The translations under genes and the position numbers were made by a program. Below are positions 24,363 to 33,653 of a stretch of 64,000 nucleotides of DNA, in pieces (the stretch's first letter is position 1; each line of letters opens with the position of its first letter). The stretch spans positions 992,001 through 1,056,000 of the forward strand of contig OY968767.1 of assembly GCA_963695375.1 (NCBI GenBank), given 5' to 3'. The notes beneath the pieces are model-generated. The model had not been told where the DNA came from and searched no databases. It saw only the letters and a program-made list of their open reading frames with translations. The stretch is from JACCVL01 sp963695375 (lineage in GTDB: Bacteria > Actinomycetota > Actinomycetes > Propionibacteriales > Nocardioidaceae).

Positions 24363-25952
24363 TCAGCGCGAGACCCGGACCAGCAGCGTGCCGGCCAGCA
24401 CCCGGCACCGGAGCTCGCGGCCCTCACCCACCGAGTCGCCGTCGAGCTGACGGGCCTGCGGCTGACCGGTGCGCACCACCACGGAGGTCCCGGTCATCCG
24501 GGCCAGCCGGGCGTCGGTGGTGCGACCGCGGCGCAGGACGCGCACCACCACGGTGAACCAGCCCCACCAGCGCTGCGGGGCGACCACCACGACGTCGAGC
24601 CGGCCGTCGTCGAAGCGGGCGTCCGGGAGCAGCGGGATGCCGGCCTGCAGCAACCCGACGTTGCCGACCACGACGGTGCGGGCGCGGTGCCGGACGTACG
24701 GCCCGCCGTCGACCGACACCTCCACCCGCCGGGCCGGGTAGCGCAGGTTGCGCAGGCCGGAGACGACGTAGGCCTGCCAACCCATCCGCGCCTTCAACGC
24801 CTCGGACGCGCCCGCCATGATCGCGGCATCCAGCCCGAGCCCACCCATCACGGTGAAGCAGGTCTCCGGCAACGAGTCGCCACTGACCTGGACGACGTCG
24901 ATCGCCCGGTCCTGTCCGGACAGGGCGACCTCGATCGCGTCGACGGTCCGGAGCGGCAGGGCGAGGTTGCGGGCCAGCAGGTTCCCCGTGCCCAGCGGGA
25001 CGATGCCGACCGCGACGCCGGTGCGCGCCAGCTCGGAGCAGACCACCCGGACGGTGCCGTCCCCGCCGGCTGCGATCACCATGTCGGTGCCGGCCGTGAG
25101 TGCCGCCTCGCTCATCGCCACGCCGGGGTCGTCGGAGGTGGTTTCGTAGAACGTCGGCGGATCCCAGCCGTGTCGCACCGCCGCGTCCTCGAGCAGGGTG
25201 CGGAACGCCGCGACGTCGGCGATCTTGGTGGGATTCAGCACGACCGCCAGCCGGGACGGTCGCGTCAGCGTGGACGTGGCGGCCGGCCCGGTCTCGGTCA
25301 GCGTCCACGGCACGACCAGGCCGGCGAGCAGCAGGGTCAGCCCCCCGCCGAGGGCCCAGCCGGCGAGCACGTCGCTGACGTAGTGCACCCCGAGCAGGAT
25401 CCGGTCCAGGCCCACCAACAGCCCGAGCCCCAGCCAGCCGGCGTCGAGCAGGCGGCGCGGACCGCGCCGCTGCACCGCCATCCGGGTCAGCAGGACGGCA
25501 CATGCCACTGCGAACCCGGCCGCGGTCGCGTGACCGGACGGGTAGGCGAAGCTGTTCTCCAGCGCGAGCGGCTCGGCCCACACCGGCCGGGGCCGGTCGA
25601 AGACCTCCTTGAGCACCGGGGACGCGACCGCGGTGACCGCAGTGGCCAGCCCGATCCATGCGCCGACCCGGCTCCGCCCCCGCAGCACGGCGTAGATGGC
25701 GACCAGCAACAAGACGAGGTGCAGCACGAGGCTGGACCCGGCGGCGGCGACGACACGGAGCAGGCGCAGCACGAGGTCGCGGCCGACCATCCCGTCGTAC
25801 GCCGCCCGGGCGACGTCGTTGTCGATATCGCGCAGGGGCCCCCATCGCGCCTCGACCAGGACGGTGAGGACGGTCGCGGCGAGCAGCAGTCCGGCCCCGG
25901 CGCCGAGCACCGCGCGGCGGTAGCCCGCAGGGGCGCTCACAGCGAAGGCCAC
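24363..25952 (-). CDS. PAP2 phosphatase-diacylglycerol/lipid kinase fusion
   Basis: 529 residues from GTG 25952, chosen for the GAGGAG just upstream (GTG 25985 would add 11 codons). The N-terminal half is a polytopic PAP2 domain with KEVFDRPRP, PSGHATAAGFA and GVHYVSDVLAG. The C-terminal half is a DAGKc/LCB5 domain with the nucleotide loop AAGGDGTVRVVC, VPLGTGNLLARNL and a late DGRLDVVVV. Thus phosphatidate phosphatase and lipid kinase of opposite direction are on one membrane-bound chain. It is convergent with the DUF4446 gene, 20 nt apart. Confidence 0.88.
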   Translation of the reverse strand: MAFAVSAPAGYRRAVLGAGAGLLLAATVLTVLVEARWGPLRDIDNDVARAAYDGMVGRDLVLRLLRVVAAAGSSLVLHLVLLLVAIYAVLRGRSRVGAWIGLATAVTAVASPVLKEVFDRPRPVWAEPLALENSFAYPSGHATAAGFAVACAVLLTRMAVQRRGPRRLLDAGWLGLGLLVGLDRILLGVHYVSDVLAGWALGGGLTLLLAGLVVPWTLTETGPAATSTLTRPSRLAVVLNPTKIADVAAFRTLLEDAAVRHGWDPPTFYETTSDDPGVAMSEAALTAGTDMVIAAGGDGTVRVVCSELARTGVAVGIVPLGTGNLLARNLALPLRTVDAIEVALSGQDRAIDVVQVSGDSLPETCFTVMGGLGLDAAIMAGASEALKARMGWQAYVVSGLRNLRYPARRVEVSVDGGPYVRHRARTVVVGNVGLLQAGIPLLPDARFDDGRLDVVVVAPQRWWGWFTVVVRVLRRGRTTDARLARMTGTSVVVRTGQPQARQLDGDSVGEGRELRCRVLAGTLLVRVSR

Positions 25953-26123
25953 GGCTCTCCTCGGGTCGGCCGGCGGGCGTGTCACGCCGGGACAGGTGCT
26001 GCCGAGCCAGTGACCCGGTGGCCGCCCAGCCTAGATGTCGGGCGGGGAGCGACCCCGTCGGTACACCCGGTGCGGAAGAGCCCGACCGCGAAAACCGGTG
26101 CCCGCAGCAGTCGCCCGCCTCGT

Positions 26124-26129
26124 TAGGCT
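26124..26129 (+). promoter_or_regulatory. -10 hexamer of serS
   Basis: TAGGCT ends 6 nt before GTG 26136. No Shine-Dalgarno sequence is present. Confidence 0.6.
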
Positions 26130-26135
26130 GCCGAC

Positions 26136-27431
26136 GTGATCGACCCGCGGCTGCTGCGTGACGACCCCGACCGCATTCGGGCGGCACAGCGCCGCCGGGG
26201 CGAGTCCGAAGCCATCGTCGACGACCTGCGGGCCGCCGACGACGACCGGCGGCAGGCCATCGTCGGCTTCGAGCGGCTCCGGGCCGAGCAGAAGCAGCTG
26301 GGTCGGCAGGTGGCGCAGGCGTCGGGCGAGGAGCGGGTCGCGCTGCTCGCCGGCACCAAGGAGCTGGCCGGTCGAGTCAAGGCCGCCGAGGCCGCCCAGG
26401 CGGAGGCGGAGGCGACCTTTCACCGGCTGATGGCCCAGCTGCCCAACGTCGCCGACGAGCGCGCTCCGGCCGGCGGCGAGGACGACTACGTCGTGCTCGA
26501 GACCCACGGCAGCATCCGCGACTTCGCCGCCGAAGGGTTCACCGCCCGCGACCACCTGGACATCGGCGTCGCCCTGCGGGCGATTGACGTCGAGCGCGGC
26601 GCCAAGGTGTCCGGCGCCCGCTTCTACTTCCTCACCGGAGTCGGCGCGATGCTGGAGTTCGCCCTGGTGCAGATGGCGATGGAGCGGGCCGCGTCGTGGG
26701 GCTTCACCCCGGTGGTGCCACCCGCCCTGGTCAAGCCGCGGGCGATGGACGGCACCGGCTTCCTCGGCCAGGCGGCCGACGACGTCTACCACCTGCCCAA
26801 GGACGACCTCTACCTGGTCGGCACCTCGGAGGTGCCGCTCGCGGCCTACCACAGCGACGAGATCCTCGATGCCGGCTCGCTGCCCCGCCGGTACGCCGCG
26901 TTCAGTCCGTGCTTCCGCCGCGAGGCCGGCTCGTACGGCAAGGACACCCGCGGCATCATCCGCGTGCACTGGTTCGACAAGGTGGAGATGTTCGCCTACA
27001 CCACCGTCGAGGAGTCGTACGCCGAGCACGAGCGGTTGCTCGGCTTCGAGCGGGAGTGGCTGACCGGGCTTGAACTGCCGTTCCGCGTCATCGACGTGGC
27101 CGCCGGGGACCTTGGCCTGTCGGCGGTCCGCAAGTTCGACTGCGAGGCGTGGCTGCCCAGCCAGGACCGCTACCTGGAGCTCACCTCCACGTCCAACTGC
27201 ACCTCGTTCCAGGCCCGCCGGCTGGACACCCGGGTGCGGACCGGGACCGCCGGCGGATCCGGCACCGAACCGGCCGCCACGCTCAACGGCACGCTGTGCG
27301 CCGTGCCGCGGACCATCGTGGCCTTGCTCGAGAACCACCAGCAGGCGGACGGGTCGGTGCGCGTTCCCCTGGCCCTCCAGCCGTACCTGCAGGGTCGGGA
27401 CGTCCTGATGCCCGCTGGGTCCGGCGAGTGA
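26136..27431 (+). CDS. serS: Seryl-tRNA synthetase
   Basis: 431 residues, standard bacterial length. An N-terminal coiled-coil arm (about 30-105, rich in Glu, Arg and Gln) recognises the long variable arm of tRNA-Ser. The class II core has motif 2 FSPCFRREAGSYGKDTRGI (about 254-272), the serine pocket TSEVPLA and motif 3 with NGTLCAVPRTIVALLENHQ (about 388-406). It charges all four tRNA-Ser species encoded in this window. Its TGA overlaps the GTG of the HAD gene. Confidence 0.97.
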   Translation: MIDPRLLRDDPDRIRAAQRRRGESEAIVDDLRAADDDRRQAIVGFERLRAEQKQLGRQVAQASGEERVALLAGTKELAGRVKAAEAAQAEAEATFHRLMAQLPNVADERAPAGGEDDYVVLETHGSIRDFAAEGFTARDHLDIGVALRAIDVERGAKVSGARFYFLTGVGAMLEFALVQMAMERAASWGFTPVVPPALVKPRAMDGTGFLGQAADDVYHLPKDDLYLVGTSEVPLAAYHSDEILDAGSLPRRYAAFSPCFRREAGSYGKDTRGIIRVHWFDKVEMFAYTTVEESYAEHERLLGFEREWLTGLELPFRVIDVAAGDLGLSAVRKFDCEAWLPSQDRYLELTSTSNCTSFQARRLDTRVRTGTAGGSGTEPAATLNGTLCAVPRTIVALLENHQQADGSVRVPLALQPYLQGRDVLMPAGSGE

Positions 27432-28234
27432 GGCGCCGGCCGGCCGGCTGGACCCCCAAGGTGGTGGCGCTGGACGTCGACGGCACGCTGCTGGACTGGG
27501 TGGACGGGTACGAGCTGATGTCCAGCGCGGTCGTCGACGCCGTGCGCAAGGCGCAGGCCGCCGGTGCCTACGTCGTGGTGTCCACCGGCCGGTCGGTGCC
27601 CGGCGTGCTGTCCGCGGTCGAGATGCTCGGGCTCGAGGGCGGGCTCGCGGTGGCCAGCAACGGAGCCGTGGTCTTCGACCACCCGCCGCTGGAGCTCGTG
27701 CACGTGGTGACCTTCGACGCCGCCCGGGTGGTCGCCCAGCTGCTCGAGCAGGTGCCGGACGCAGCGGTCGCCGTGGAGGAGATCGGCGTGGGCTACCGGA
27801 TCAACAAGGCGTTCCCGGACGGTGAGATCCAGGGCGAGATGGTGCTGCAGACGGTGGAGGAGCTGGTGGCCGAGCCGGTCACCCGAGTGATCATCCGCAG
27901 CCCGGACGCGTCCGCGGAGGAGTTCGCCGACCTGGCCGTGCAGCTCGGCCTGCACGGCACCAACTACTACGTCGGCTACACGGCATGGCTGGACCTCGCC
28001 CCGACCGGAGTCTCCAAGGCCTCCGGGCTGCAGGTGGTCGTCGACCGCCTCGGCGTCACCTCCGACGACGTGCTGGCGATCGGGGACGGCAACAACGACA
28101 TCGAGATGCTGCGCTGGGCAGGTCGTGGGGTGGCGATGGGGCAGGCCGACCTGGCTGTCCAGGAGGCGGCCGACGACGTCACCGAGACGGTGCAGCGCGA
28201 CGGGGTGGCACTCGAGCTGTCCCGCTGGTTCTGA
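27428..28234 (+). CDS. HAD-superfamily Cof-type phosphatase
   Basis: 268 residues. GTG 27428 overlaps the serS stop by 4 nt (GTGA), so translation is coupled. The HAD motifs are complete: I, ALDVDGTLLD (about 13-22); II, VVVSTGRS (about 53-60); III, Lys in GVSKASGL; IV, IGDGNNDIEML (about 218-228). A type IIB cap lies between motifs II and III. Cof-type enzymes dephosphorylate sugar phosphates or cofactors such as flavin or pyridoxal phosphates; substrate not predictable. Confidence 0.9.
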   Translation: MRRRPAGWTPKVVALDVDGTLLDWVDGYELMSSAVVDAVRKAQAAGAYVVVSTGRSVPGVLSAVEMLGLEGGLAVASNGAVVFDHPPLELVHVVTFDAARVVAQLLEQVPDAAVAVEEIGVGYRINKAFPDGEIQGEMVLQTVEELVAEPVTRVIIRSPDASAEEFADLAVQLGLHGTNYYVGYTAWLDLAPTGVSKASGLQVVVDRLGVTSDDVLAIGDGNNDIEMLRWAGRGVAMGQADLAVQEAADDVTETVQRDGVALELSRWF

Positions 28235-28267
28235 CTGTCGGTCGCCCGCCACGGCACACTGGCGAGC

Positions 28268-28615
28268 ATGAGCCTCGATCCCGTCGTCACCAACCCGGAC
28301 CACTACTCGGTCGTCTTCGAGAACGAGCGGGTGCGCGTGCTCGAGTACCGGGACCAGCCCGGGGACCGGACCACCCCGCACGAGCACCCGGACAGCGTGA
28401 TGTACACCCTGAGCTCGTTCCGCCGTCGGTTGCATGCCGGACAGGCGCACCGCGACGTCGAGATGGTGGCCGGCAGCACGCACTGGCTGCCGGCCCAGCA
28501 GCATGCCGGGGAGAACACCGGCGACGACCCGACGCACGTGCTGTTCGTCGAGCTGAAGGCGTCCCGGGCGGCTCCGAGCCCGCCGGAGGACTCCGGCGGG
28601 CTCGGCCCCCGCTGA
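28268..28615 (+). CDS. Small single-domain cupin
   Basis: 115 residues. One cupin barrel with the first motif TTPHEHPDSVMYTL (His pair plus Glu-free spacing) and a second motif around STHWLPAQQHAGENTG that supplies more His. Metal binding is likely; reaction unknown. CACACT ends 7 nt before the ATG, fitting a leaderless mRNA. Convergent with the M36 protease gene. Confidence 0.75.
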   Translation: MSLDPVVTNPDHYSVVFENERVRVLEYRDQPGDRTTPHEHPDSVMYTLSSFRRRLHAGQAHRDVEMVAGSTHWLPAQQHAGENTGDDPTHVLFVELKASRAAPSPPEDSGGLGPR

Positions 28616-28654
28616 CGAGGCGCACCAGGCCACGGACGGCCGGTGTGCCGTCGC

Positions 28655-31600
28655 CTACGGCAGCGACGTCACCGTGGTGGCGGCGGCTGCCGGCGGTGAG
28701 AACGTCAGCGCTCCGGCGAACTGCGCCTGGTTCAGGATCACCGTGCCCGGTGCGGTGGACCTCCGGACCCGAGTGGTCAGCGTGACGGTGTCGGTCTCGT
28801 TGACCGCGACCGTGCCCACATCCCACCTGACCGTTCGCGCGTCCAGCACCGAGCTGCCGGTCGCCGACACGAACCGCAGCCCGGCGGGCAGCCGGTCGGT
28901 GACGGTGGCCTGCTCCGACGGGTTCGGCCCCAGGTTCGTGTACGTCAGGTCGTAGCTGATCCGGTCGCCCGGAGCGGCGGTCGCCGGACCGTCCATGGTC
29001 ATCGCGACGACGGGGTCACCCGGCGGCCGGGTGCTGGAGTCGAAGGAGAAGACCTCCAGCTCCGCGGCCCGGACCGACTCGTCCCGGGTGGAGCCCGACT
29101 TGCAGTCGGTGTTGTTCACCGGGTCGTCGTCCTGGTCGCCGGCGAAACCGTCGTGGCCGGTGCACTGGTTCTCCAGGGCGACCAGCCGGACGTGTGTCGC
29201 CATCGTGTCCGGAACGTCGAACCGGTCGAGCAGCAGGTCCGGCGCCAGTGGCCGCGGCGCGATGCTCGGGAAGGCGTCCGCCGGGCTGGTGTAGATCCGG
29301 GTGTAGGAGTCCCCGGCCCCCGCCGGAGTCGTCGACGAGCAGTCGCTGGTCGCGCTCTGGGTGCACGTCTCGATGGCGAACTGGCGCAGCGCGGTGAACC
29401 GGCTGCCGGAGTCATCGTCCGGCTGGCTCGGATCCTCGTCCTGGGCCGGGTCTTGCGGCCGGAGCAGCGCACTCACCTGCACCGAGCGCACCGGCTGTGC
29501 GTCGTCACCGGCCAGGTCGACGTTCACGAACGGGTTGCTGGTGTCGACACTGACGCCGGCGCTGACGCCCGCCCAGTTGGTCGCCTCGGTGTCGTCGATC
29601 AGCTTCGACGTGTTCAGGCTCGTCGCCGGGTAGAACCCGTCGACCGTCGCCCCCGAGCTGGTGGACGCGAGGTTCGGTGCGAGGTGCAGGTTGCGGGTGT
29701 TGGTCTCGCCCGCCCGGACCTGGCGGCGGAACCGGGTCAGCCCGTACCCCTCGGCCTGGAAGACGAAGTCGTACCGGCCCGGCACCATCCGGACCGAGGC
29801 CGGCAGCGGGGTGCTCGGGTCGGTGTCGGCCACCGGACTGATCCGGGCCTCGTACCGGCTGGCGAACAGCGTCCCCTCGACCGGCGCACCGCTGCCACCG
29901 AAGTCGGTCGCGGTGATCCGGAGCGTCCCCTCCCGGTCCAGCGGCGAGCGGTAGCCGGGGGTCGGCTGGTCGTCCTCGGTGCTGGCGGTGGCGGCGTTCG
30001 CACCGAAGCCGTTGTTGGCGAACTCGCGCCACAGCAGCCGCTGGTTGGCACCACCGAACCGCATCACGTCGGCGGCGAGCATCGCGTCCCGCGCGTCCAG
30101 CATGCTGGTGGCGGGCTGCTGCAGCAGGAACGAGTCGAACATCAGCTGCACCCAGCGTCGGTTGCCCGGGCACTGGTCGGCCGGCAGCGGCGCCGCCGGC
30201 GGCTCCGCCGAGGTCTCGCCCTGGGCGCAGCGGCGCTGGAGCGCGGCGTCCGACGCCGGGAACGCAGCGTTGTACCTGCGCACCATCGCCTGCCGGATGT
30301 CGATGTTCACCGCACTCCACGGCTCACCGTCGGCATGCACCTCGGGTCCGGTGACGTCGTAGCCGAGGTCACCGAACTGCAGCGGGTTGCGGTCCAGCCG
30401 GTAGTTCCGGATGCCGGTCTGCGTGTTGCCCGTGACGTAGGCGCCCTCGACGAAGGGGCTGACGCCTGGCGAGTAGTCGTGCGCGAGCAGGTACTCCGCC
30501 GCCACCTGGTCGCTCCACGACTCACCCATGGATCCCGCCTGGAAGCCGCTCAGCCCGGAGTCCGGGCCGCCGACCATCCGGTTGGAGATCGCGTGCGTGT
30601 ACTCGTGCCCCACGACCCCGAAGTCGTAGTCGCCGTCGACGCACGGGGCGTAGAAGGCGCCGGCGATCGGCTGGAAGAGGTACTGGTTGGTGATACCCGG
30701 GATGCCGTCCTGCAAGGTGAGCTGGTTGGCGTTGTCCCGGCCGCCGAACAGCGGCGGGCCGCCGGTCAGCGCGCCGGACTGCACGTTGCCGACCTCCGGG
30801 TCGCCCTCCCTCCCCTGAAGGCCGAAGTTGACGTCTTGCAGGTTGTAGTTCGCCTCGGTGAAACCGAGGTAGTACGAGAAGTCGTGCATCCGGTTGTGCG
30901 ACGCGAACAGGTGCGTCACCGACGGGAGGATGTCGTTGCCGCCGGGGGTCAGGGTCGCCGGGTTGCAGCGCTCGTTGTTCCACACGTCCTCGAAGGGCTG
31001 GGTGTAGTCGCGCTCGATCGAGAACGGCTGCTGGCCGAAGGCCCCGGGCGTGAGGTTGCCGAACACAACGGTGGGTGGGTTCGCCCAGGCCTCCGCCGTG
31101 AAGGCGGCGTTGCCGATCGTCTTGAACGTCGGGGTGTTGGTGCGGAAGTTGTAGTCCCACGGCGCCCGGGCGGCGGAGTTGTTCAGGTCGCTCGGCGGGT
31201 CGTCGCAGTCGGCCACCGGCGCGCCTGCGACCGCGCTCTCCCAGCAGCCCGTCCGCCGGTTGTCCGCGGTGTGCGCGGCGCTGAAGTTGAGCACCGGGTT
31301 GGCCAGGAAGTACGTCCACTTCGGCGGATAGGAGATCCCGCTCGCCGACTGCTCGCTGGCGGTGAAGGTGCCCTCGTAGGCACCCGAACCGGTCGGGTCC
31401 TCGTCCTGGAAGGCGCAGACCTCGACCTCGTAGTCACCCGCGACGATCGGGCCGGAGTAGGCCTGCGCTTCGGGGCTGGTGCCGGTGTCCTGGCTCGACA
31501 CGACCGTGCCGCTCGGGTCGTACAGCTTGATGGTGATGTCGTTGGCCAGCACCACCGCGCTCGCGCTGTAGACGATGGTCTCGGTCTGGTCGTCGACCGT

Positions 31601-32581
31601 GAACGGGTGCCGGGGGCCGCAGGGATCCGCGGCGGTGTAGGCGCCGGAGAACGTGTCGGTGTAGTCGCTGGCCGGGAGTCCGCCCCCCGAGAAGTGGTCG
31701 ACCCGGTCCTGCCGGACCACGATCTGGCCGGAGCTTGCGTCCACGAACGACGTCACGCCGAGCACGTCGCCGGCGATCGAGTTGACTACGTTGGTCTCCC
31801 AGACCCGCCGGGTGTTCCCGTCCGGCGACGGCAGGGCACGCAGCCGTGCGCGCTGCGGTTGCGCGAAGCCCTCGACGTCGAACACCGTCCAACCGTCGGT
31901 GCGGCGGACGTTGACGACGTCACCGGCACTCACGTCCTCGCCGACGTCGCCGGCCGCGCGTCGCCAGGCCTGGGTCGCGGTGAGCTGCTCGGCGCCGAGC
32001 GCATCGCTGCTCCCGGCGATCGAGGACGAGACGAAGGCGATCCGGTCCCGCACCACGCCGACGGTGACCATGCCGTCGACAGCGGCCGGCACCCCCCCGA
32101 GACGCTGGCGGAACAGCACGGCGTGTCCCGCACTGTCCGGCATCCGCTGGTCGCTGACGAGCTCCAGCCGGTCGACCTCCTGGTCGGTCAGCCGGAACAG
32201 TGCGTGGTGCGCGCGCAGCCACGCCTTCGCGTCCGCGACCGCGCCGCCCGGGCCGCCGGAGCCGAGGTAGCCGCCGTGGTTCACCACGGTCTGCGGGGTG
32301 CCGAAGTCGTTCCAGCGCGCCGTCGCGCCGAGGGTGCGCACCTCGCTCAGCTGAGCGGTGGTCGGCGCCACACGTCCGGGCCGCCGGTCCACGTCGGCGT
32401 GCTCCGGTGGTGCTCCCAGGAAGGGGGACAGCTCGGAGTCGTTGCCCAGGACGCGGGCGGCAGGAGCACCCGCACCGGGTTGCGCGCCGCCGGGGGCGGC
32501 CATCGCGGTGATGAGCAGGCCGAGGGCGGCGACGAGGACGACGGCGGCGCGGCGTGCGCGCCTGGAGACGGCTGAGGGCAT
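28655..32581 (-). CDS. Secreted M36 (fungalysin) metalloprotease with DUF11 C-terminus
   Basis: 1308 residues. ATG 32581 has AGAAGGGG about 10 nt upstream. A signal peptide (RRAAVVLVAALGLLITAMA) opens the protein, followed by an FTP-type propeptide (about 50-270). A bacterial pre-peptidase-like beta domain near 330-430 comes next. The M36 catalytic core has HEYTH near 659-663 and the third zinc ligand in GSMGESWSD about 30 residues later. A long beta-rich region precedes a terminal DUF11 domain (PGDRISYDLTYTNLGPNPSE). No C-terminal membrane anchor or LPXTG is seen, so it is probably released. Divergent from the VanX-like gene. Confidence 0.9.
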   Translation of the reverse strand: MPSAVSRRARRAAVVLVAALGLLITAMAAPGGAQPGAGAPAARVLGNDSELSPFLGAPPEHADVDRRPGRVAPTTAQLSEVRTLGATARWNDFGTPQTVVNHGGYLGSGGPGGAVADAKAWLRAHHALFRLTDQEVDRLELVSDQRMPDSAGHAVLFRQRLGGVPAAVDGMVTVGVVRDRIAFVSSSIAGSSDALGAEQLTATQAWRRAAGDVGEDVSAGDVVNVRRTDGWTVFDVEGFAQPQRARLRALPSPDGNTRRVWETNVVNSIAGDVLGVTSFVDASSGQIVVRQDRVDHFSGGGLPASDYTDTFSGAYTAADPCGPRHPFTVDDQTETIVYSASAVVLANDITIKLYDPSGTVVSSQDTGTSPEAQAYSGPIVAGDYEVEVCAFQDEDPTGSGAYEGTFTASEQSASGISYPPKWTYFLANPVLNFSAAHTADNRRTGCWESAVAGAPVADCDDPPSDLNNSAARAPWDYNFRTNTPTFKTIGNAAFTAEAWANPPTVVFGNLTPGAFGQQPFSIERDYTQPFEDVWNNERCNPATLTPGGNDILPSVTHLFASHNRMHDFSYYLGFTEANYNLQDVNFGLQGREGDPEVGNVQSGALTGGPPLFGGRDNANQLTLQDGIPGITNQYLFQPIAGAFYAPCVDGDYDFGVVGHEYTHAISNRMVGGPDSGLSGFQAGSMGESWSDQVAAEYLLAHDYSPGVSPFVEGAYVTGNTQTGIRNYRLDRNPLQFGDLGYDVTGPEVHADGEPWSAVNIDIRQAMVRRYNAAFPASDAALQRRCAQGETSAEPPAAPLPADQCPGNRRWVQLMFDSFLLQQPATSMLDARDAMLAADVMRFGGANQRLLWREFANNGFGANAATASTEDDQPTPGYRSPLDREGTLRITATDFGGSGAPVEGTLFASRYEARISPVADTDPSTPLPASVRMVPGRYDFVFQAEGYGLTRFRRQVRAGETNTRNLHLAPNLASTSSGATVDGFYPATSLNTSKLIDDTEATNWAGVSAGVSVDTSNPFVNVDLAGDDAQPVRSVQVSALLRPQDPAQDEDPSQPDDDSGSRFTALRQFAIETCTQSATSDCSSTTPAGAGDSYTRIYTSPADAFPSIAPRPLAPDLLLDRFDVPDTMATHVRLVALENQCTGHDGFAGDQDDDPVNNTDCKSGSTRDESVRAAELEVFSFDSSTRPPGDPVVAMTMDGPATAAPGDRISYDLTYTNLGPNPSEQATVTDRLPAGLRFVSATGSSVLDARTVRWDVGTVAVNETDTVTLTTRVRRSTAPGTVILNQAQFAGALTFSPPAAAATTVTSLP

Positions 32582-32787
32582 GGGGTGGCGCCCCTTCTGG
32601 TGACCCGACAATGGCGGACATCGCACGCTGAGCGGCGATGTGTCGAAAGTCCAGGCCCGACGTCGAACCGGTTCGCGGTCGCGACGGGGCTGGCTCTCAG
32701 CTGCTCAGGTGTGACAGGGGGCACAACGGACGAACCGGAAAAGAGTTACGGCGGGTGTGCTCGCTGGCCGGCGCCGGCCGGCTTCGC

Positions 32788-32793
32788 TATCTT
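32788..32793 (+). promoter_or_regulatory. -10 hexamer of the VanX-like gene
   Basis: TATCTT ends 8 nt before GTG 32802 and selects that start over upstream in-frame codons at 32757. Confidence 0.55.
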
Positions 32794-32801
32794 CGCCGAC
32801 C

Positions 32802-33632
32802 GTGACCGGTCATCTGCTCGTCCTCCGACGGTTCGCGATCGTCGTGCTCACGGCGGCGGCTACGGCGCTGCCGGTGACGGGGCTCCCGACAACGGCGTCT
32901 GCCGAACAGTCGCGCGGCGGGACCGGGTCGACCGACGCGCCGGACGAGTTCGTCGCGCTGGACCGGGTCGACCCGACGATCCTGCACGACATCCGGTACG
33001 CCGGCCGGCACAACTTCGTCGGACGCCGCATCCATGGCTACCGCGACCCCATCTGTGTGCTGACCCGGCCGGCCGCGGAGGCACTGGCCGAGGCGCAGGA
33101 GGGGCTGCGTGCGCGCGGCTACTCGCTCAAGGTCTATGACTGCTACCGCCCGCAGACGGCTGTCGACGACTTCGTCGGCTGGGCCAGGCGCCTGCACGAC
33201 GATCGGATGAAGCGCGAGTTCTACCCCCGCGTGGACAAGTCCGAGCTGTTCGCCGACGGCTACATCGCGGCCCGTTCCGGCCACAGCCGGGGCAGCACGG
33301 TCGACCTCACCCTGGTTGCGCTGCCGGCCGCGTCTCAGCCGGACTGGCAGCCGAGCATGGGGCTGGTGCCGTGCTTCGCGCCCTACGACCAGCGGTTCCC
33401 GGACAACACCGTCGACATGGGCACGGGCTACGACTGCTTCGACACGCTGTCGCACACTCTCGACCCGCGCATCGGCGGTGAGGCGCGGCGGAACCGCCTG
33501 CTGCTCAAGCGCGCGCTGGAGGGCGCGGGCTTCAGCAACTACCCCAACGAGTGGTGGCACTACACCCTCGACGACGAGCCGTTCCCGAACCGGTACTTCG
33601 ACTTCCCGGTCGCCCGTCGCGCGCTCGACTGA
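32802..33632 (+). CDS. Secreted D-alanyl-D-alanine dipeptidase (VanX family)
   Basis: 276 residues with a signal peptide (LRRFAIVVLTAAATALPVTG...TASA). The M15D signature is intact: DIRYAGRHNFVGRRIHGY near the start, VYDCYRP, the zinc site SGHSRGSTVDLT (S-x-H-x3-S/G-x3-D), and NEWWHYT with the catalytic Glu and third His. VanX hydrolyses D-Ala-D-Ala. No vanH, vanA or vanS/R genes are near, so it is more likely a peptidoglycan-turnover enzyme than a glycopeptide resistance determinant. Confidence 0.9.
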   Translation: MTGHLLVLRRFAIVVLTAAATALPVTGLPTTASAEQSRGGTGSTDAPDEFVALDRVDPTILHDIRYAGRHNFVGRRIHGYRDPICVLTRPAAEALAEAQEGLRARGYSLKVYDCYRPQTAVDDFVGWARRLHDDRMKREFYPRVDKSELFADGYIAARSGHSRGSTVDLTLVALPAASQPDWQPSMGLVPCFAPYDQRFPDNTVDMGTGYDCFDTLSHTLDPRIGGEARRNRLLLKRALEGAGFSNYPNEWWHYTLDDEPFPNRYFDFPVARRALD

Positions 33633-33653
33633 CCTCCCGGCCACGCCGTCGGG

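Noticed and set aside
29153..32575. Open frame of 1140 codons on the plus strand
   Set aside because: It lies entirely antisense to the M36 protease gene. Its composition (Arg, Gly, Val and His-rich, no domain) is what a GC-rich third-position shadow produces. The 1001-codon minus frame at 7121-10126 is rejected for the same reason.
32802..33632. Glycopeptide resistance locus (vanX)
   Set aside because: VanH, VanA and the VanRS sensor are absent, and the protein has a signal peptide. A wall-turnover dipeptidase fits better.
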